This document shows positions 9,180-21,134 of a stretch of 64,000 bases of DNA, piece after piece. Source of the stretch: Ephemerocybe angulata (Eukaryota; Basidiomycota; Agaricomycetes; Agaricales; Psathyrellaceae); the NCBI GenBank assembly GCA_013368325.1, contig JAACJK010000059.1, positions 558,001-622,000 on the forward strand, written 5' to 3'. The notes beneath the pieces were generated by a model, which worked only from the letters and a program-made list of their open reading frames with translations, was not told the origin of the DNA and did no database searches. How positions within the stretch are numbered: position 1 is the stretch's first letter; each line of letters opens with the position of its first letter. The translations under genes and the position numbers were made by a program.

Positions 9180-11558
9180 TCATGGGTCGTGAGCAAGCTC
9201 GTCTATCAATGACCTCAAACCTAAATCAACTTCAATCTGCAAATCCCCGGGTTAGCCGACAAAGGTCAAATGAAAATAATGGATGCAAACCTGAGCTTTC
9301 ATATGACTATCTTCCTTCCCAGCCGCTGAGTTGAACACTTCATCCATTTCTTCCAACGAGACATTCGCCGTCTCGGGCACCACATACGTAGACCACAGAT
9401 ACGCGACGAAGCAGGCGGTCGAAAAGGTGACAAAGGTCGCTCTACAGAGCAGTCCCTGCGTCAGCAATCTTTCGCATGTACAGACCTCAAGCCAAGACTT
9501 ACGACGGAGAAACTGCAACAATCACTGGTGTAATCAAGCCGATGAGAACTGGCAGTGAAACCACAGTCGGTGAGTTGCTTATCCGGGAAGCAAGCGGAAG
9601 GACGCACAATTATTAGTCCAGTTCGAAGCAGTAGATAGGGCAACCCCTTTGCTGCGTATCGATAAGGGGAATACTTCACTGGGTAACACCCACCCGATAG
9701 GGCCAAAGGAGACGCCATACGCCGCGGTGAAAGTGTAGATGCCACTGAAGTACAGTGAGCGCGCGTTAACCAAAAATCATTCTAGTGTACCACGAACCAG
9801 ACCGCAGTCCATGCAGCTATCCTGTGATTTTCCCAGTCGCCTTGGAAGACGACGACCAGTAGGGCAATTGACAAGTGAGACGCAGCCATGATCGCACTTC
9901 CAACTGCAGAGAAATGGGTGAGGATCACAGACGCACTTTGTGCAGCACAGTCACAGTTGGGCGCTTACACCTCATCAATGGCTTTCGACCTAAGACGACC
10001 ATGTTAATTGAGGCCCAGTTAGATATTTCTTGAGCGAAAGGTGAGACTGACCCAATCTGTCAATGTAGACAATGGCCGGGAGTACGGCCAGGAACTGGAC
10101 GATCCCAATACCCCCAGAAACAAGGAGTGATACAGTGTCGCCCTTCAACCCGATGCTTTGTACGAGGGTTGGGCCGTAATATAGCAATGCGTTAATACCA
10201 CTCCATTCTAACACGCATTTCGAACGTGAGTAATAAAGTCTAAAGAGCTTACGAAGTGCCCGCAACTTACGTTGGAAGAACATGATTAGCACCCCTACCA
10301 TAGTCCTTCCCCGATATTCCTTACTGAATAGCTTCCCCCACGCGCGCATCTCCGACCTAAACCCTGGCTTTGCAGCCTCCACTCCAAGCCTTTGGTTAAT
10401 GAGCTCCGTCTCGACCTTCATTTCCAACAGTTCTATTTGCAAAAGCGAATCCGACTCCGCTTCCTCTTGACTCCTCATCCTGAGCCTTGCAAGACTGGAT
10501 AAAGCATCCGCGTGCCTTCCCTGCAGTACCAACCACCTCGGAGACGGCGGAAGGAAGAAAGTGCCCAAAGCCAGGATAACTCCAGGGATAATCTGGATAC
10601 CGAGTGGAATACGCCAGGACGCAGCGCCAGGGATCGAGCGAGTGATAAAACCTGTCCAAAATCCGAACACTACACCGAGTACGATTGAGAGCTGTTCCAG
10701 CGCAAGAAGGGAACCTCTGACTTCGGGGGGGCTGATCTCCGCCATGTAGAGCGGGGAAAGCATACTCAGCGCTCCGACCCCAATACCGCCAACTGCACGC
10801 CCAATAAAAAGGTGCACAAGATTCTGTGCCAGTGCTTGGAATGTCGATCCAATGCAAAAGACGACTGCGGTTGCTGGGCTTGAGCAAGTATAATTAGGTT
10901 AAGGAAAGAACTCCGACATACCGCAGGCAGCAATGATGGAATGTCGGCGCGAGTACCTGTCAGCGAATACTCCAGCACATAGAGCACCGACAAGAGCGCC
11001 GAGCTCTAGAACGGCAGCTGAAAGTAACAACAGGCTTGAATAACGGACCTCCTGGCCTACGTAATTGGAGGACTCACTCATGATGCCCTTCTGCAAAGGG
11101 GTTATCGGCCAGCGCTTCACAAAGTCCTCCATCACGAGTACATTTGCAATCTAGCCCATGAAATATTCAGAGATAGTAAGTGTGATGTCAGTTCATGGAC
11201 TTACTACTCCCTGGTCATACCCAAACTCGAGCCCGCCAATAGACGCAAAGAAAGCACACAAAAGCGCGTAGTAATTATGCCTGAGGCCGGCCAAGCCTTT
11301 CGGGCCATACGAGTAGGTATAGGATCCATCTCCATGAATAGTCAGCGAGCCACCATGGGCTGCGGGCCTCGTCAAGTCGTCTTGACGCGCCGAGTTGGAG
11401 AGAAGAGGCTGCTGCGCGTCGTTCCGGTGAGGGTGCCTGTCGTCAACCTCTTCTCGGTGTTGTTCACCTGCATTGAGTGCAACGTATCCAGCATTGCGAC
11501 CACTCTAAAAGAAAATCATTGGTACATAGTATATGCGCTTGCAGGAGAGATATACCAT
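9180..11558 (-). CDS. MFS sugar transporter (hexose/quinate-type)
   Basis: This is a twelve-helix plasma-membrane sugar or polyol proton symporter of the major facilitator superfamily. Many short exons splice to a full protein. Sugar-transporter signatures appear in order: GGLEFGYDQGVVSP in helix 1, FADRYSRRHSI, GRAVGGIGVGALSMLSPLYM followed by AEISPPEVRGSLLALEQL, LPPSPRWLVLQGRHADAL, GINALLYYGPTLVQSIGLKG, YIDRLGRKPLM, YGVSFGPIGWVLPSEVFPLS and VPETANVSLEEMDEVF. The last exon ends SLIDELAHDP. The first exon is the ATG alone (11556-11558), followed at once by an intron (GTATAT) and an exon starting SGRNAGYVALNAGEQ. The GRKPLM exon ends in donor GTAAGCGCCC. The exact substrate is unknown. Confidence 0.88.
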
Positions 11559-12441
11559 GCGCGAGACCTGAGAGTGCACAGTCCGATGAGAGTTGAGAGT
11601 GAGGTTATTAAGACCTGGCCAGTGATGACAGCTTTCGGCTTCTCGGCAATCCTACTTCCCACGATATGTAGGGGCTAAATTAGGGGCTTTTGAGCACTGA
11701 ACGTTGAAGGTGAACGTTTGAACGCTGAACGTTGAACGCTGAGAGCAATCGCGACTCATTTCTTAGATATGAGTATGCATGGCACACAAGTATGTGGGGA
11801 TCGTTGTTCTCAAACTATAAATGCATTAGATGAGTTGAAGGCTGTTCTCTGGAGGGAACCCTTCAAGACTGGGAGGTGAGTGTAATGACAGGGCCAAGTA
11901 CATACCCCAGTTCCCAGTGCTTTGACTTCAAAGCTAGGCAATGTCTTCTTGCCTTCCATGTGACCCTTTTTCTAAGAGCGAGAAAACCATGCAAAAGCTC
12001 TCGACACGATTGTGTACGCGTCCGGTTAACGTTTTAACCCTGGCCTTTCGCATACGGTGATTTCGGGGTCTTCAACTCAATCAACATGACTACATGAGAT
12101 CATCTTCCAATCAGTGTGAGGGATCTCTGTGACTCTGGCTCTCCGCTGCCATTGATGTGAAATAGAGTGGAGGGGGGAAGGCGGCATCTACACGAAGGAG
12201 GATGGCGGGAGCGGAAGAGGGCGGGCCGCTCACACGCCAATAAGCGACTCTCCAGGACTCTCCGCATCGCTCGCCTCCCCGCTTCCCCGCATTGCACGTT
12301 GAACACAGCACATGTGATTGCTCCCCGCACCGTCAAACGGCGGCATAGAGTTTAGGCAGGTTTAGGCTCGACCTCGATGTCATTCAATACACCTAGACCA
12401 ATAGACTCTTGGGGGAAATGCACTCGTTGTATTCATAGTGT
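11559..12441. repeat. Intergenic region with short GAACG-type tandem repeats
   Basis: At about 11697-11745, upstream of the sugar transporter gene, the sequence repeats words such as TGAACGTTGAA and TTGAACGCTGAACG in an imperfect tandem. No gene is recognised in the remaining 700 or so bases. Confidence 0.5.
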
Positions 12442-13035
12442 TCAGTGCTGGCTAAGCGCATAGAGTGTTTTGCCGTAATAGAAGCCAGACGATGCGGAGG
12501 TGATGGCCAAGACGAGAGGGACGGGTCCTTTCGCGACTCGAGGGATGGAGGAAAGGAACAACAAGGCCGAGGCTCCTGAGGTTCGAGAATCGATGTCGAG
12601 AACGAGGGCGAGAGCGGACGAGCGCAGTTCAGCCGCAGTTCGAAGACAAGAAGAGACGAAACGTGTAAATGTGGTAAGGATATGTCAGAGGAATGCTGCG
12701 TCGGCGAGAGAGTGGGTCGGTACGTACCGAGAGCCCCTTCGATACCGTTGGGGGTGCCCTTGCGGATGGCATCTGCACTCCAGAGGTAGAGAAGTCCAAC
12801 ACTTTCGAGTAGAACCAGAGTCGTGCGCGTGTCAGCGAGGGTAGAAGGGGAAACATGTATGCATACCTAACTCCAGCTACTAGGGAGGGTACCGATCTCG
12901 TCCTCGCGAAACCGCTGATGCCTCCAACAATGCACAGACCACCCATCGTGTACGCAGGATAAGCAGACTGTTCGTTGGGTATTCATGAGCGATAGGTCTA
13001 GCAGTCGGTAATCCATGGAGTCGGGGGCTCACCAT
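12442..13035 (-). CDS. TMEM14-family mitochondrial membrane protein
   Basis: TMEM14 proteins are small inner-mitochondrial membrane proteins; the vertebrate member TMEM14C imports a haem precursor. Four exons give about 100 residues: MSAYPAYTMGGLCIVGGISG, then FARTRSVPSLVAGV, GLLYLWSADAIRKGTPNGIE, GALGASALLFLSSIPRVAKG, and PVPLVLAITSASSGFYYGK ending TLYALSQH. The glycine-rich helices and the RTRS..SLVAGV and FYYGK words are family hallmarks. The first exon is the ATG alone; the intron GTGAGC follows directly. The last intron is unusually long at about 150 bases. The transported compound in fungi is unknown. Confidence 0.88.
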
Positions 13036-13341
13036 TCTGTTCAATAAGGAGGGTATGACAGGATATGAGTTTAGATGGGTGTTGGAAAGGAAGCTAGAAG
13101 GGTGAGAATGTGAAGTAGCGCACGACAGCAAGTTGAAGGGCCCGCCGCGAATTCGGAAAAGGAAGCTTTACCCCACACTCGATCTACCCGGCAATCTTGA
13201 TGTGATATAAAGCCGGTACATAAAGGTACATACGTGCAGATTCTGGGACTCTCCAGTCCTCCCTCACTCAAGCGGACCGAAGGATCGTATAAATAGTTGG
13301 AGAGAGTATGTACCAAAAGAATACAGATACGACGGCCAACA
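13036..13341. other. Intergenic region, promoter of the TMEM14 gene
   Basis: This gap lies upstream of the TMEM14 gene and downstream of RPF1. A TATAAA-like word occurs near 13290. No gene is recognised. Confidence 0.4.
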
Positions 13342-14724
13342 TTACAGGAAGAAAGTCCGCCTGGTGGTCTCCAACTCTGACTGAAAAACACGCGTGTTAA
13401 GCCTGGCTAGTCTCATGACAGTACGCCAATAACGATAACTCACCTTCCATTGCCATAGGTATTCATCCTGCTTCGGTGGAATAGTCTTCGTTCGCGTTGG
13501 TTGCTCCTCCGAAGCCTCTTCCTTGTTCTCCGATTCTTCAACTGGGGCATCCTCCTCGTCGTCCTTTTCAATCGTCAAAGCCGCCGGGCTCTCTCCAAGG
13601 TTATAGACCGCAGGTATATTTTTCTTTATCCATCGAAGCTTGAGAGTAAAGCGCGGACCAATTTCTTGAAGTGACACCTTCTCTTCTGAGCGGAATGCGT
13701 ATCTAATTCCAAAGTCAGAGGGCAAAACTAAATAACGGCAATTGGCTCACCTGTGACGACGAAAGAAGATGAAATCTCGCTGATTGTGTAGCGTGACGAC
13801 CTGTCGCCCTGCGAACTCGGGTAGTGGAGGGAACGTGGTTTGGAACATCCGGCCAACACAGTGCCCCAACCGTGTCACAAAACCGTTGAGAATCAGCTCT
13901 GGGTAATGAGGAGTTGCCCGAGCATGGCCCTGGATGATATCAGCCAAAGAAACAGGAATGGCGTTGGAAAAACCTACAAAGATCTGCTGCGTAAGTTCTA
14001 CTGAGGTGAGCTTGAAATAGGCAGTGGGTCCATTCGGGAGGTAGACCAAAGTGATGGCGTCTAAAGCGAAGAGTGAGTAAACAGAATCGTGAAGGAGGTA
14101 TGGAAGGTGCGTACTGGGCTTTTTCATGTCCTCGTTCACAACCATAAGGTGCTTGTACCCTCTGTCTGCGGCCCAACCAGCTATCCGTCCCATCTCGAAT
14201 CCCTTTCCCTTTTTCCGCCGCCTGAACTCTGCGCCAGGGAAGATGCCGACAAGCTCGTCGCAGAACTCGTATGTCGTTTTAGAGGCCTTGAACGAGGTGG
14301 TGATCAAGACTTTAGGTGGGATAGAAGGGTCATCAGTTGTGAAGTAAGACGCGAAGGGGTCCGTCGAGATGTCGGCTGCTTGCTCGTTCTGGATAGCCTC
14401 TACGGACGTCGATCCTTCAGCTTGATTTGAACTGGAAGGATCCGCCGTCATGATAGACGGGTCGAACTCTCTCATGTTATCCAAAGTGCGAGGGACATTT
14501 TCGGCGAGACGTTTCTATATGGTTCGGGCGCTTAACATGGTCGGGGACTTGGAAGCATCGAATACACAAACCTTCTTCGCTTCTGGGTCATTTGCTTCAG
14601 CTTTGGCGAGAGCCAGTCGTTTTTGGAGCTTGGCTTGGGTCTTCACTTTCCTGCTTTTCTGCAGGATCTGCTCCCTCTTGTGCTTGTTCTTAATTTGCGA
14701 CGGTTCAAAGCGTGTCGGCGGCAT
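13342..14724 (-). CDS. RPF1: Ribosome production factor 1 (Brix-domain, 60S assembly)
   Basis: Rpf1 is a nucleolar Brix-domain protein needed for 27S pre-rRNA processing in 60S assembly. The Lys-rich N-terminus (KNKHKREQILQKSRKVKTQ) ends exon 1 at 14572. A 57-base intron (14515-14571) removes an in-frame stop and joins EAKK to KRLAENVPRTLDNMREFD. The Brix domain follows: PPKVLITTSFKASKTTYEF, ELVGIFPGAEFRRRKKGKGF, HLMVVNEDMKKPNAITLVYL, PNGPTAYFKLTSVELTQQI, TRLGHCVGRMFQTTFP and FAGRQVVTLHNQRDFIFFRR. After an acidic insert the protein ends LWQWKSELETTRRTFFL, as in yeast. It is divergent from the carboxypeptidase S gene. Confidence 0.95.
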
Positions 14725-15145
14725 GTTGGATGGCTAGTGGTCTCTTAACTTGGAGTGGTGAAGGGCTGGAGATCCAAATTCTTTGCTTGCTAATATTATC
14801 CATCAACGACATCAACCTCCGATATTCTCGGAGTCCGATCGCGTTTGCGGAGACTCATTTGGGAATAGCCCCTGAGTGGTATATCCACCACTGCGAATCG
14901 AGAAACTCCGTTAGATAACGTTTACAATCTCTTTTCATAACCCTCTCCTCTTAGAAACGGATGCTTAGACATTGCTCAGAAAAAGCGTCGATGTTCGGGA
15001 CGAAGTTGGCGTGAGAGCTAATTGACGTGATGACAACCAAACTGTTACCCGCGCCGCAGAAGCTTCTCTTTGCTCCCGACTCTCATCTTCTCTGCACACC
15101 ACTCTTCAAGTCCAAGAGGAGTCTCTCCTGAACAATACTAGCCGC
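14725..15145. promoter_or_regulatory. Divergent promoter region, RPF1 / carboxypeptidase S
   Basis: 421 bases separate the two start codons. A pyrimidine-rich tract (CTTCTCTTTGCTCCC and following) lies before the carboxypeptidase start. No further element stands out. Confidence 0.45.
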
Positions 15146-17623
15146 ATGGAAAATACAGAGGAGGCCAAGGCGTTCCTGCCTTCACCAGTGGGCGCTATAA
15201 CGGACGAGCAGTCTCGCCCAAAGTGCAAAGCGCGCAAGTTTTTGCAACGAGTTACACTCTCGGTGCTCCTGGCACTTGTCGCCTACAACTCTGTGCACAT
15301 ATGGCGCCCTATACAACAATCTACCGAATCCGCCTATGGAATCACAAGTATGTCCTCTGGGTGCCCCCAGGTCGACGCCCTCCGCCCCTCTAAACACCAG
15401 GAGGTATGGAGCGAGGTTACGAAGGAAATACATACGGAGGACTTTAGAAACCAGGCCGTGCAATGGCTTAGTGGCGCTGTTCAGATTCCGTATGCTTTCT
15501 TGTGCTTTCTCTGACACCACGTCCTGACCATTCGGATGTCAACGAATAGCACTGAGTCCTTCGATCAAATGGGTCCCGTTGGACAGGACCCGCGCTGGGA
15601 CGCGTTTGCTCCATTCCACGCGTACCTTGAAAGCTCGTTCCCTCTTATGTTTGTCTGCAGTCTATCAAGCCTCAAGTCCATCATCTAATTAACCGATAGC
15701 CATACCACTTTGAAGCGCACTGAGGTCAACACATACGGTCTCATATATGAGTGGGTTGCCGCAGAGGACAACTTCTTGAAGCCTATCCTTCTTGCTGCGC
15801 ACCAAGGTCAGTGCCTCTTAAGCATGCCTCTGAGTGTACATTTATTCCTTGTCAAAGATGTTGTGCCTGTCGCCCCTACCACCGTCGACCAGTGGACTCA
15901 TCCGCCTTACTCTGGACACTACGATGGTGGGTGAAGCACCACATCATATTCTCGCGAATTATTGATCTGAAGAGAATAAACAGGACAGAGGGTTTGGGGC
16001 CGTGGAAGCAATGATGACAAGAGTGGCTTAATTGGCATTCTGTATGAACACCTCAACTTCTCGTAACAGCGCTTGAACTGAACGTAAACTGACTATAAGC
16101 ACCGCCGTCGAAACTCTTCTGAAGAGTGGTTTCAAGCCTACGCGAAACCTCGTGCTCGCATTTGGCTTCGACGAGGAAACCAGCGGCCTCCAGGTATGCC
16201 ACCTTGTTCTTCCCTGTTTAGCGGATGCTTACTCCCAGCTAGGGCGCTGGTGAACTTTACAAAGTCCTCGAGCAGAAGTACGGCAAGGATGGCATTGCCA
16301 TGGTCGTTGACGAAGGCAGTAAGTACCGACGACAATTCTCAAAGCCGGTAGCTGACGTAGTCCTTCGAAGTGGGCTACTCTGAACAATATGGGACTTACA
16401 TTGCTGGGCCTGGTATCGGCGAAAAAGGTTCCCTTAACGTCCAGGTCGAAGTCAAAACGCCTGGAGGACATTCTAGTGTCCCACCCGCACATACCGTATG
16501 TAGGATATTCACCCAACCTATACAACTCTGCTCATGCAGAACCTCGACAGAGCATCGGCGTCCTCTCTGCTTTGCTCGTACATTTTGAGCAGAACCCATT
16601 CGAGGTGACCCTGGTAAGCTATCTAACCATTGCCGCCTCATCCCGGAGAGCTAAATAGATGAACCGTCGTTAGACCCGCGATCAGCCCATATACTCAACC
16701 TTCCAGTGCATTGCCGAGCACGCAAAGGACGTACCTAAGGACCTTCGCAAGATCATTAAGAAGTCTGCGAAGTCAGACTGCGCTCTGAAGAAGCTTGGCT
16801 CCATTGTCCTCGAGGATAACTTGATCAAGAGCTTGGTCGGCAGCACTCAAGCCATCGATATGATTCAGGGTGGTGTCAAGAGCAACGCTCTGCCTGAACA
16901 GGCCTGGGCTGTTGTGAACCACAGGATTAGTGTCACTAGGTCCGTGCTCAGTACACGCGCGCTGTGCCACTTGCGTTATATCCTTACCTTCCGTTTGACA
17001 GCTCGGTCGCCGAGCTGAAAGCGCGCGACACAAAGCTTCTCGAGCCCATTGCCCACAAGTTCAACTTGAGTTATAACGCCTTCGGAGACCAGTTGACGGA
17101 AGAGGGCGCTTCTTCCCGAGGCTCCCTCGTCATATCGGATATCTCTCGAGGCGGCCTCGAACCGGCTCCCGTGACCCCTACCTCTGGAGATGAATCCGTC
17201 GCATACCGAGTCTTGTCTGGCACCATAAAGGCTGCCTTTAACGCTTACCGCGGAGTCGAGGGCGACGCCTCAGATATCGTCGTTGCGCCTAGCATGATGT
17301 CTGGAAACACCGGTACGGGATCCTCACGCAGTCGAAGGTAATGATTCGACACTGACCTGGGCATCGTGGGCTAGATACTCGGTTCTACTGGAACTTGACT
17401 CGCCACATCTTCCGATATAGCCACCAGAACGGCGGCAAGAATGACAACCCTCTGTCTCAGGGAATCCACACGGTCAACGAACGTACGTGGCAAAATTATG
17501 TCCGCCTTAGTTGTTAAATTGACATTGTCGCAAAACACAGGGATCGAGGTGGACGCATGGCTCGAGATGATTCAGTTCTACACAACTTTGATTTTGAACG
17601 CGGACGAGTCAACTGACCTTTAA
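15146..17623 (+). CDS. CPS1: Vacuolar carboxypeptidase S-type M20 metallopeptidase
   Basis: Cps1 is a zinc carboxypeptidase delivered to the vacuole as a single-pass membrane protein. About twelve exons keep frame. An N-terminal anchor (FLQRVTLSVLLALVAYNSV, residues about 32-50) follows a short cytosolic tail. M20 motifs appear in order: VNTYGLIYEW, PPYSGHYDGQRVWGRGSNDD with the bridging Asp, FGFDEETSG with the catalytic Glu, VVDEGMGYSEQYGTYIAGPG, VKTPGGHSSVPPAHT, GVKSNALPEQAWAVVNHRIS, and MMSGNTDTRFYWNLTRHIFR. The C-terminus is EMIQFYTTLILNADEST. Some junctions, notably after VVDEG, allow alternatives; I chose the acceptor that restores GYSEQYGTY. No broken motif was seen. Confidence 0.92.
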
Positions 17624-17980
17624 GTCAGACTAACGACTGACTGGGAGCCAGCATAAACGGTCTACGTGCCTGATAAGTTAATAGTGTAGATTCACAATTA
17701 TGCTAAGGTAGACAGGGTACATCTCAAGCAAATGGATTATCGACCGATCAACAAGTGGGAAAGGGTCGGAAAGGGTCGCGTCTATGTGTCGAAGCGGTAT
17801 CAGGTGCTCTGGAGTCTGGGGATAGTGATCTACCAAAAGGGTATTGAATGATAAAAATGACAGTGTGATAGAAAGTGGATAAAGGCAAAATAAAAGGAAG
17901 GCCGAATCAGAAGACAAGTTATTAAATAGAGCCGGAGGATCTTCCAGACCGCACCGGATAGGTAGGTGTGACAAGTCTCT

Positions 17981-19246
17981 TCAGACATTTGCTGGAACTG
18001 GGGGGCGTTCATCCACGACCTCAGCGAATACTGATCGTTGAAGAAGGTCATCGACCGACGGGCGACGTTGAAAATCGTGGTTCCATGCCTCCTCTAGCAA
18101 CGACCATATTTCCTCTGTCAGGCCATTGGATGTATAGGCTGCTGCAAAGGCAGTGGGCTTTAGAGGAAGCCTCCTACCCATTGCCACCTGAACCAGGATT
18201 TGACAAACCCGGGTACGGGGTGAAGCGCAAGGGGATATGTCGTGGAAAGGAATGCAATCCGTGAACATCTATTGAGATATAATGAGCTCCGAGCCAATAT
18301 ACTTAAGAATGAATACGTACTTCATAGCCAAAGCAAGCAGTAGAATATACGTCGCCAGGCTTGGTAGGTCCGGTATAATTGTCGCTTAGGTGGTCCTCCA
18401 GTAGCTCGGGTGGCTGATAGGGGATGTAACCAATGGTGGTAAATGTAGCAGGAGAATCAAGGGAGCGGGACTGTCCAAAGCCGGTGAGGACAGCACGTCT
18501 TGAAGAACTGATCAGTACATTGGACCCCATGATGCCCCCGTGGGCGTAGCCCCGGGCGTGCAGGTTGGACACAGCACGAAGGACATCCCTTAGCTATAGA
18601 TAATAAATATGAGCACCATTGTAGCGGTCTTCGAGGAGAGGTCCCATCCTTACAAGCAGAGTCCGGTTATCCCTTGGATTGGCCGCGAGATATTCCATCA
18701 CCGTCCCATGTTCAAGGTACGGAAAAATCAAGTACATCCCCAAATTGCAAGGCCCTTCGTCAACCACGAGGACACCCAGAAATTCGAGGATATTTGTGTG
18801 TCTGACAGACATGACGGAAGCCTCGCTGACGAACAGCTTCAAGAATAAAAAACCAGGTTGAGTCCTAGCGCGAATGGATAGAACAAAAATGCACACCTCG
18901 ATTGCGTTTTCCCGACGTATTTTATACAAACGGGGTCCTTTGAGAGCCACAGGCCTCCCTTCGAGAGTTCCCAGATAAACATCTGACCTATCTGAGCTCT
19001 TGACGCTAGGGTACCAGCGTTGGATAAGTCTGGGGGAGAATATGTCCGATTCAAGCGTCGATGATTCTAATATGGGGGTCGGTCTGTACAGCGCCTCCAG
19101 TACTGCGAGCCTTCGAGACCGTTCAACGAAGAGGTCTCGACGAATAATCTGTAGAAAAATGTTATAGGCCTACATACTCTTGAAAGCAGCGGGCTCACCA
19201 AGAGCTGAGATTCAGCAGTGCTCTTGAATGAGCCAGGAAAGACCAT
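17981..19246 (-). CDS. TKL-type protein kinase-like protein, predicted pseudokinase
   Basis: Six exons with in-phase introns give about 350 residues with a kinase fold. The beta-3 lysine (VYLGTLEGRPVALKGPRLYK) and a candidate alpha-C glutamate (FVSEASVMSVRHTNILEFLG) are present, followed by the hinge-like LIFPYLEHGTVMEYL. The catalytic loop reads LHARGYAHGGIMGSNVLI where active relatives have HGDLKGSNVLI, so the catalytic Asp and the next Lys are lost. DFG is replaced by TGFG (AVLTGFGQSRSLD). Substrate-lobe motifs are intact: IGYIPYQPPELLE, GDVYSTACFGYEMFTDCIPF, and a final RRPSVDDLL. The frame is open throughout, so it looks like an expressed, catalytically dead kinase rather than a decayed gene. 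Its partner is unknown. Confidence 0.82.
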
Positions 19247-19359
19247 TCTGGTAGTGTAAGGAAGGTGCTGGGGAGCAGGGCCAAACCCGTCCCGCTTTTA
19301 TGGCATAGCCATTTCCATAACTCGGGGATACCACATACAGATCTTTCGTCAGATCCACC

Positions 19360-19613
19360 AAAAGGTTTGGATGTTCGGTACTTTTATAAGGTTTGCACGA
19401 AAGGTTGGAATCTTTGGATGTCCGTGTGCGGTACTTTTATACGGTTTGCACGAAAGGTTTGGATGTCCGGTACTTTTATAAGGTTTGCACGAAAGGAGAC
19501 GAAAGGTTTGGAATCTTTGGATGTCCGGTACTTTTATACGGTTTGCACAAAAGGTTTGGATGTCCGGTACTTTTATAAGGTTTCAAAGGGCATGGATGTC
19601 CGGTACTTTTATT
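19360..19613. repeat. Minisatellite of about 39 bp carrying serial TATA boxes
   Basis: Six imperfect copies share a core GGTTTGGATGTCCGGTACTT and then TTATAAGGTTTGCACG. The word GGTACTTTTATA starts at 19377, 19430, 19469, 19527 and 19566; a sixth copy at 19602 ends in TATT. Some copies have a GGAATCTTTGGATG insertion, so unit length varies from 36 to 58. On the minus strand each of the five reads TATAAAAGTACC, a textbook TATA box, 131 to 331 bases before the pseudokinase start at 19246. Confidence 0.9.
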
Positions 19614-21134
19614 GCGGACTCGACCTGCAAGTACCATCGTGCCCATGGCATTGCTAGGATTCTCGGGCTGGAGGCATGGTCAGATCCTACGCCAGTTCAA
19701 AATGTCGCCAGAGCGCATATTTGCCGAGAGTAATTTGCAGTGCGGGGAGCGCAGGAGGCAAGCAGGTCGCAAGCGTGCTCGCGATCGCCAGGCCTATTCC
19801 GCTTGTACATATGGCGAAGTGGGAATGATGGGTCAATCATACATATGAGTTACCGGTGCATACCTGCTTAGGTGCGCATGTCATGAGGGCGTAGAATCAG
19901 ACAGGGAGGTTATAGAGTGACGGAACCCCTTCGCTAAGACGAACCGTAGGTCCGGGATCGCCTTTATTGACAATCGGAGGATCACTCTGATGATTGTTTG
20001 CCCAAAAAGGCAACCCCGCTTCGGTTAGATTATAGATAGGCTTGAGCTTGCTTTTGGAAGCACCTTGGGAGTTTATCAGTGTCACCCTCATCGAGTGATA
20101 TCACCTTAAAAACGGCTGTATAGCCTTAAAATAAGCACCTCCAACCGGGCAATCGGGATCATCCACGTCGTGTCCGAAATTTTATCAGCATTTGTCCCCC
20201 GCGTCACTCGCAGCCAATAAGTTAACAAGTCCTGGGGGTGGAAAGCCTTAAGCTGAAAATGGAATGCATGTTAGACGTTGAATAGTGAAGGCCCGTCTGG
20301 TAGACTAAAATAGCCCTCTATGACTTAGATTCCCGTCCCTGGTCCTGCCAATATCCGGGGAAGACACCGGGCGATTCAAACGGCAGACATACGAGAAAGG
20401 GTTTTAGAATGATGGAGGTTATATGCACCGTCATACCGGCAAGGCTATCCGTCAAGACTCCTGGCCCATGGGAGAATAAGAGGCGATGTCATTTGACGCT
20501 CATTGTAGTGATCGGTGACTGCTCGTACTCGTTAGCCTGGATAATAGGTCCGCATCCAATCCGCATCGTCGTCCCGGGTCGGACTCTGTGCTTTTCGTCC
20601 AAAGCTTCCGGCGGTGCATGCAAGTCCGCAAATGCGATTTGCGTGGACTGCGAAGCTATACGTTTGCTGGTAGGTCAAGACTTCCCGATAAATCTCGCAA
20701 GGCAATCGCGCAGTTCTTCAAGCCTCAATGTTCTTTGTGACCGGGATGTCTAGGCTTCAGATCCTTTCACAGCGGAGCTTAATCCCCACTCAGTTAACAT
20801 GGACGTTTTCGTTCTCAAATAGGGCGTATCAAAGCTCTATCTAATGCTCGGCGTTCACCCAAAGGTCCCAGTGATTGCTCACGCTGAATTAGTGTATGTC
20901 AGAGCTTCCGGGTCTGAAGAACCTGACGCCACTACCAAGGGTCCGACACGCAGTAAGTTGTTAAGTAAAACGCAGGCTATGTTCAAATATGAGGTCAAGA
21001 AGTACATACACAAGCTATATGCACCGCAAATCCACCTGGCGAAAGAAATGATGGACAGGTGTGTAGCTAAGTAAATGAAAGAATACCAGCGCCCACAGCC
21101 GCCGTAAGTAAGCCTCTCGTGAAAGGCACTAGAC
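19614..21134. other. Gene-poor stretch without recognised feature
   Basis: About 1.5 kb lies between the minisatellite and the stop of the CCCH-RBR gene. Frames at 20409-20753 and 20844-21074 (plus) and 20879-21187 (minus) match no family, have no clear introns and carry no RING2-like cysteine pattern. It is possibly decayed sequence. Confidence 0.4.

Noticed and set aside
12500..12844. 114-codon plus-strand frame over the TMEM14 gene
   Set aside because: It lies antisense to the last TMEM14 exons and intron and matches no family.
14515..14571. In-frame TAG in RPF1 as evidence for a pseudogene
   Set aside because: The stop is the last codon of a 57-base GT-AG intron; removing it joins EAKK to KRLAENVPRTLDN, as in orthologs.
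19265..19657. 130-codon plus-strand frame with repeated DVRYFY words
   Set aside because: The peptide repeat merely reflects the minisatellite DNA; repeat units of 36 to 58 bases break frame between copies.
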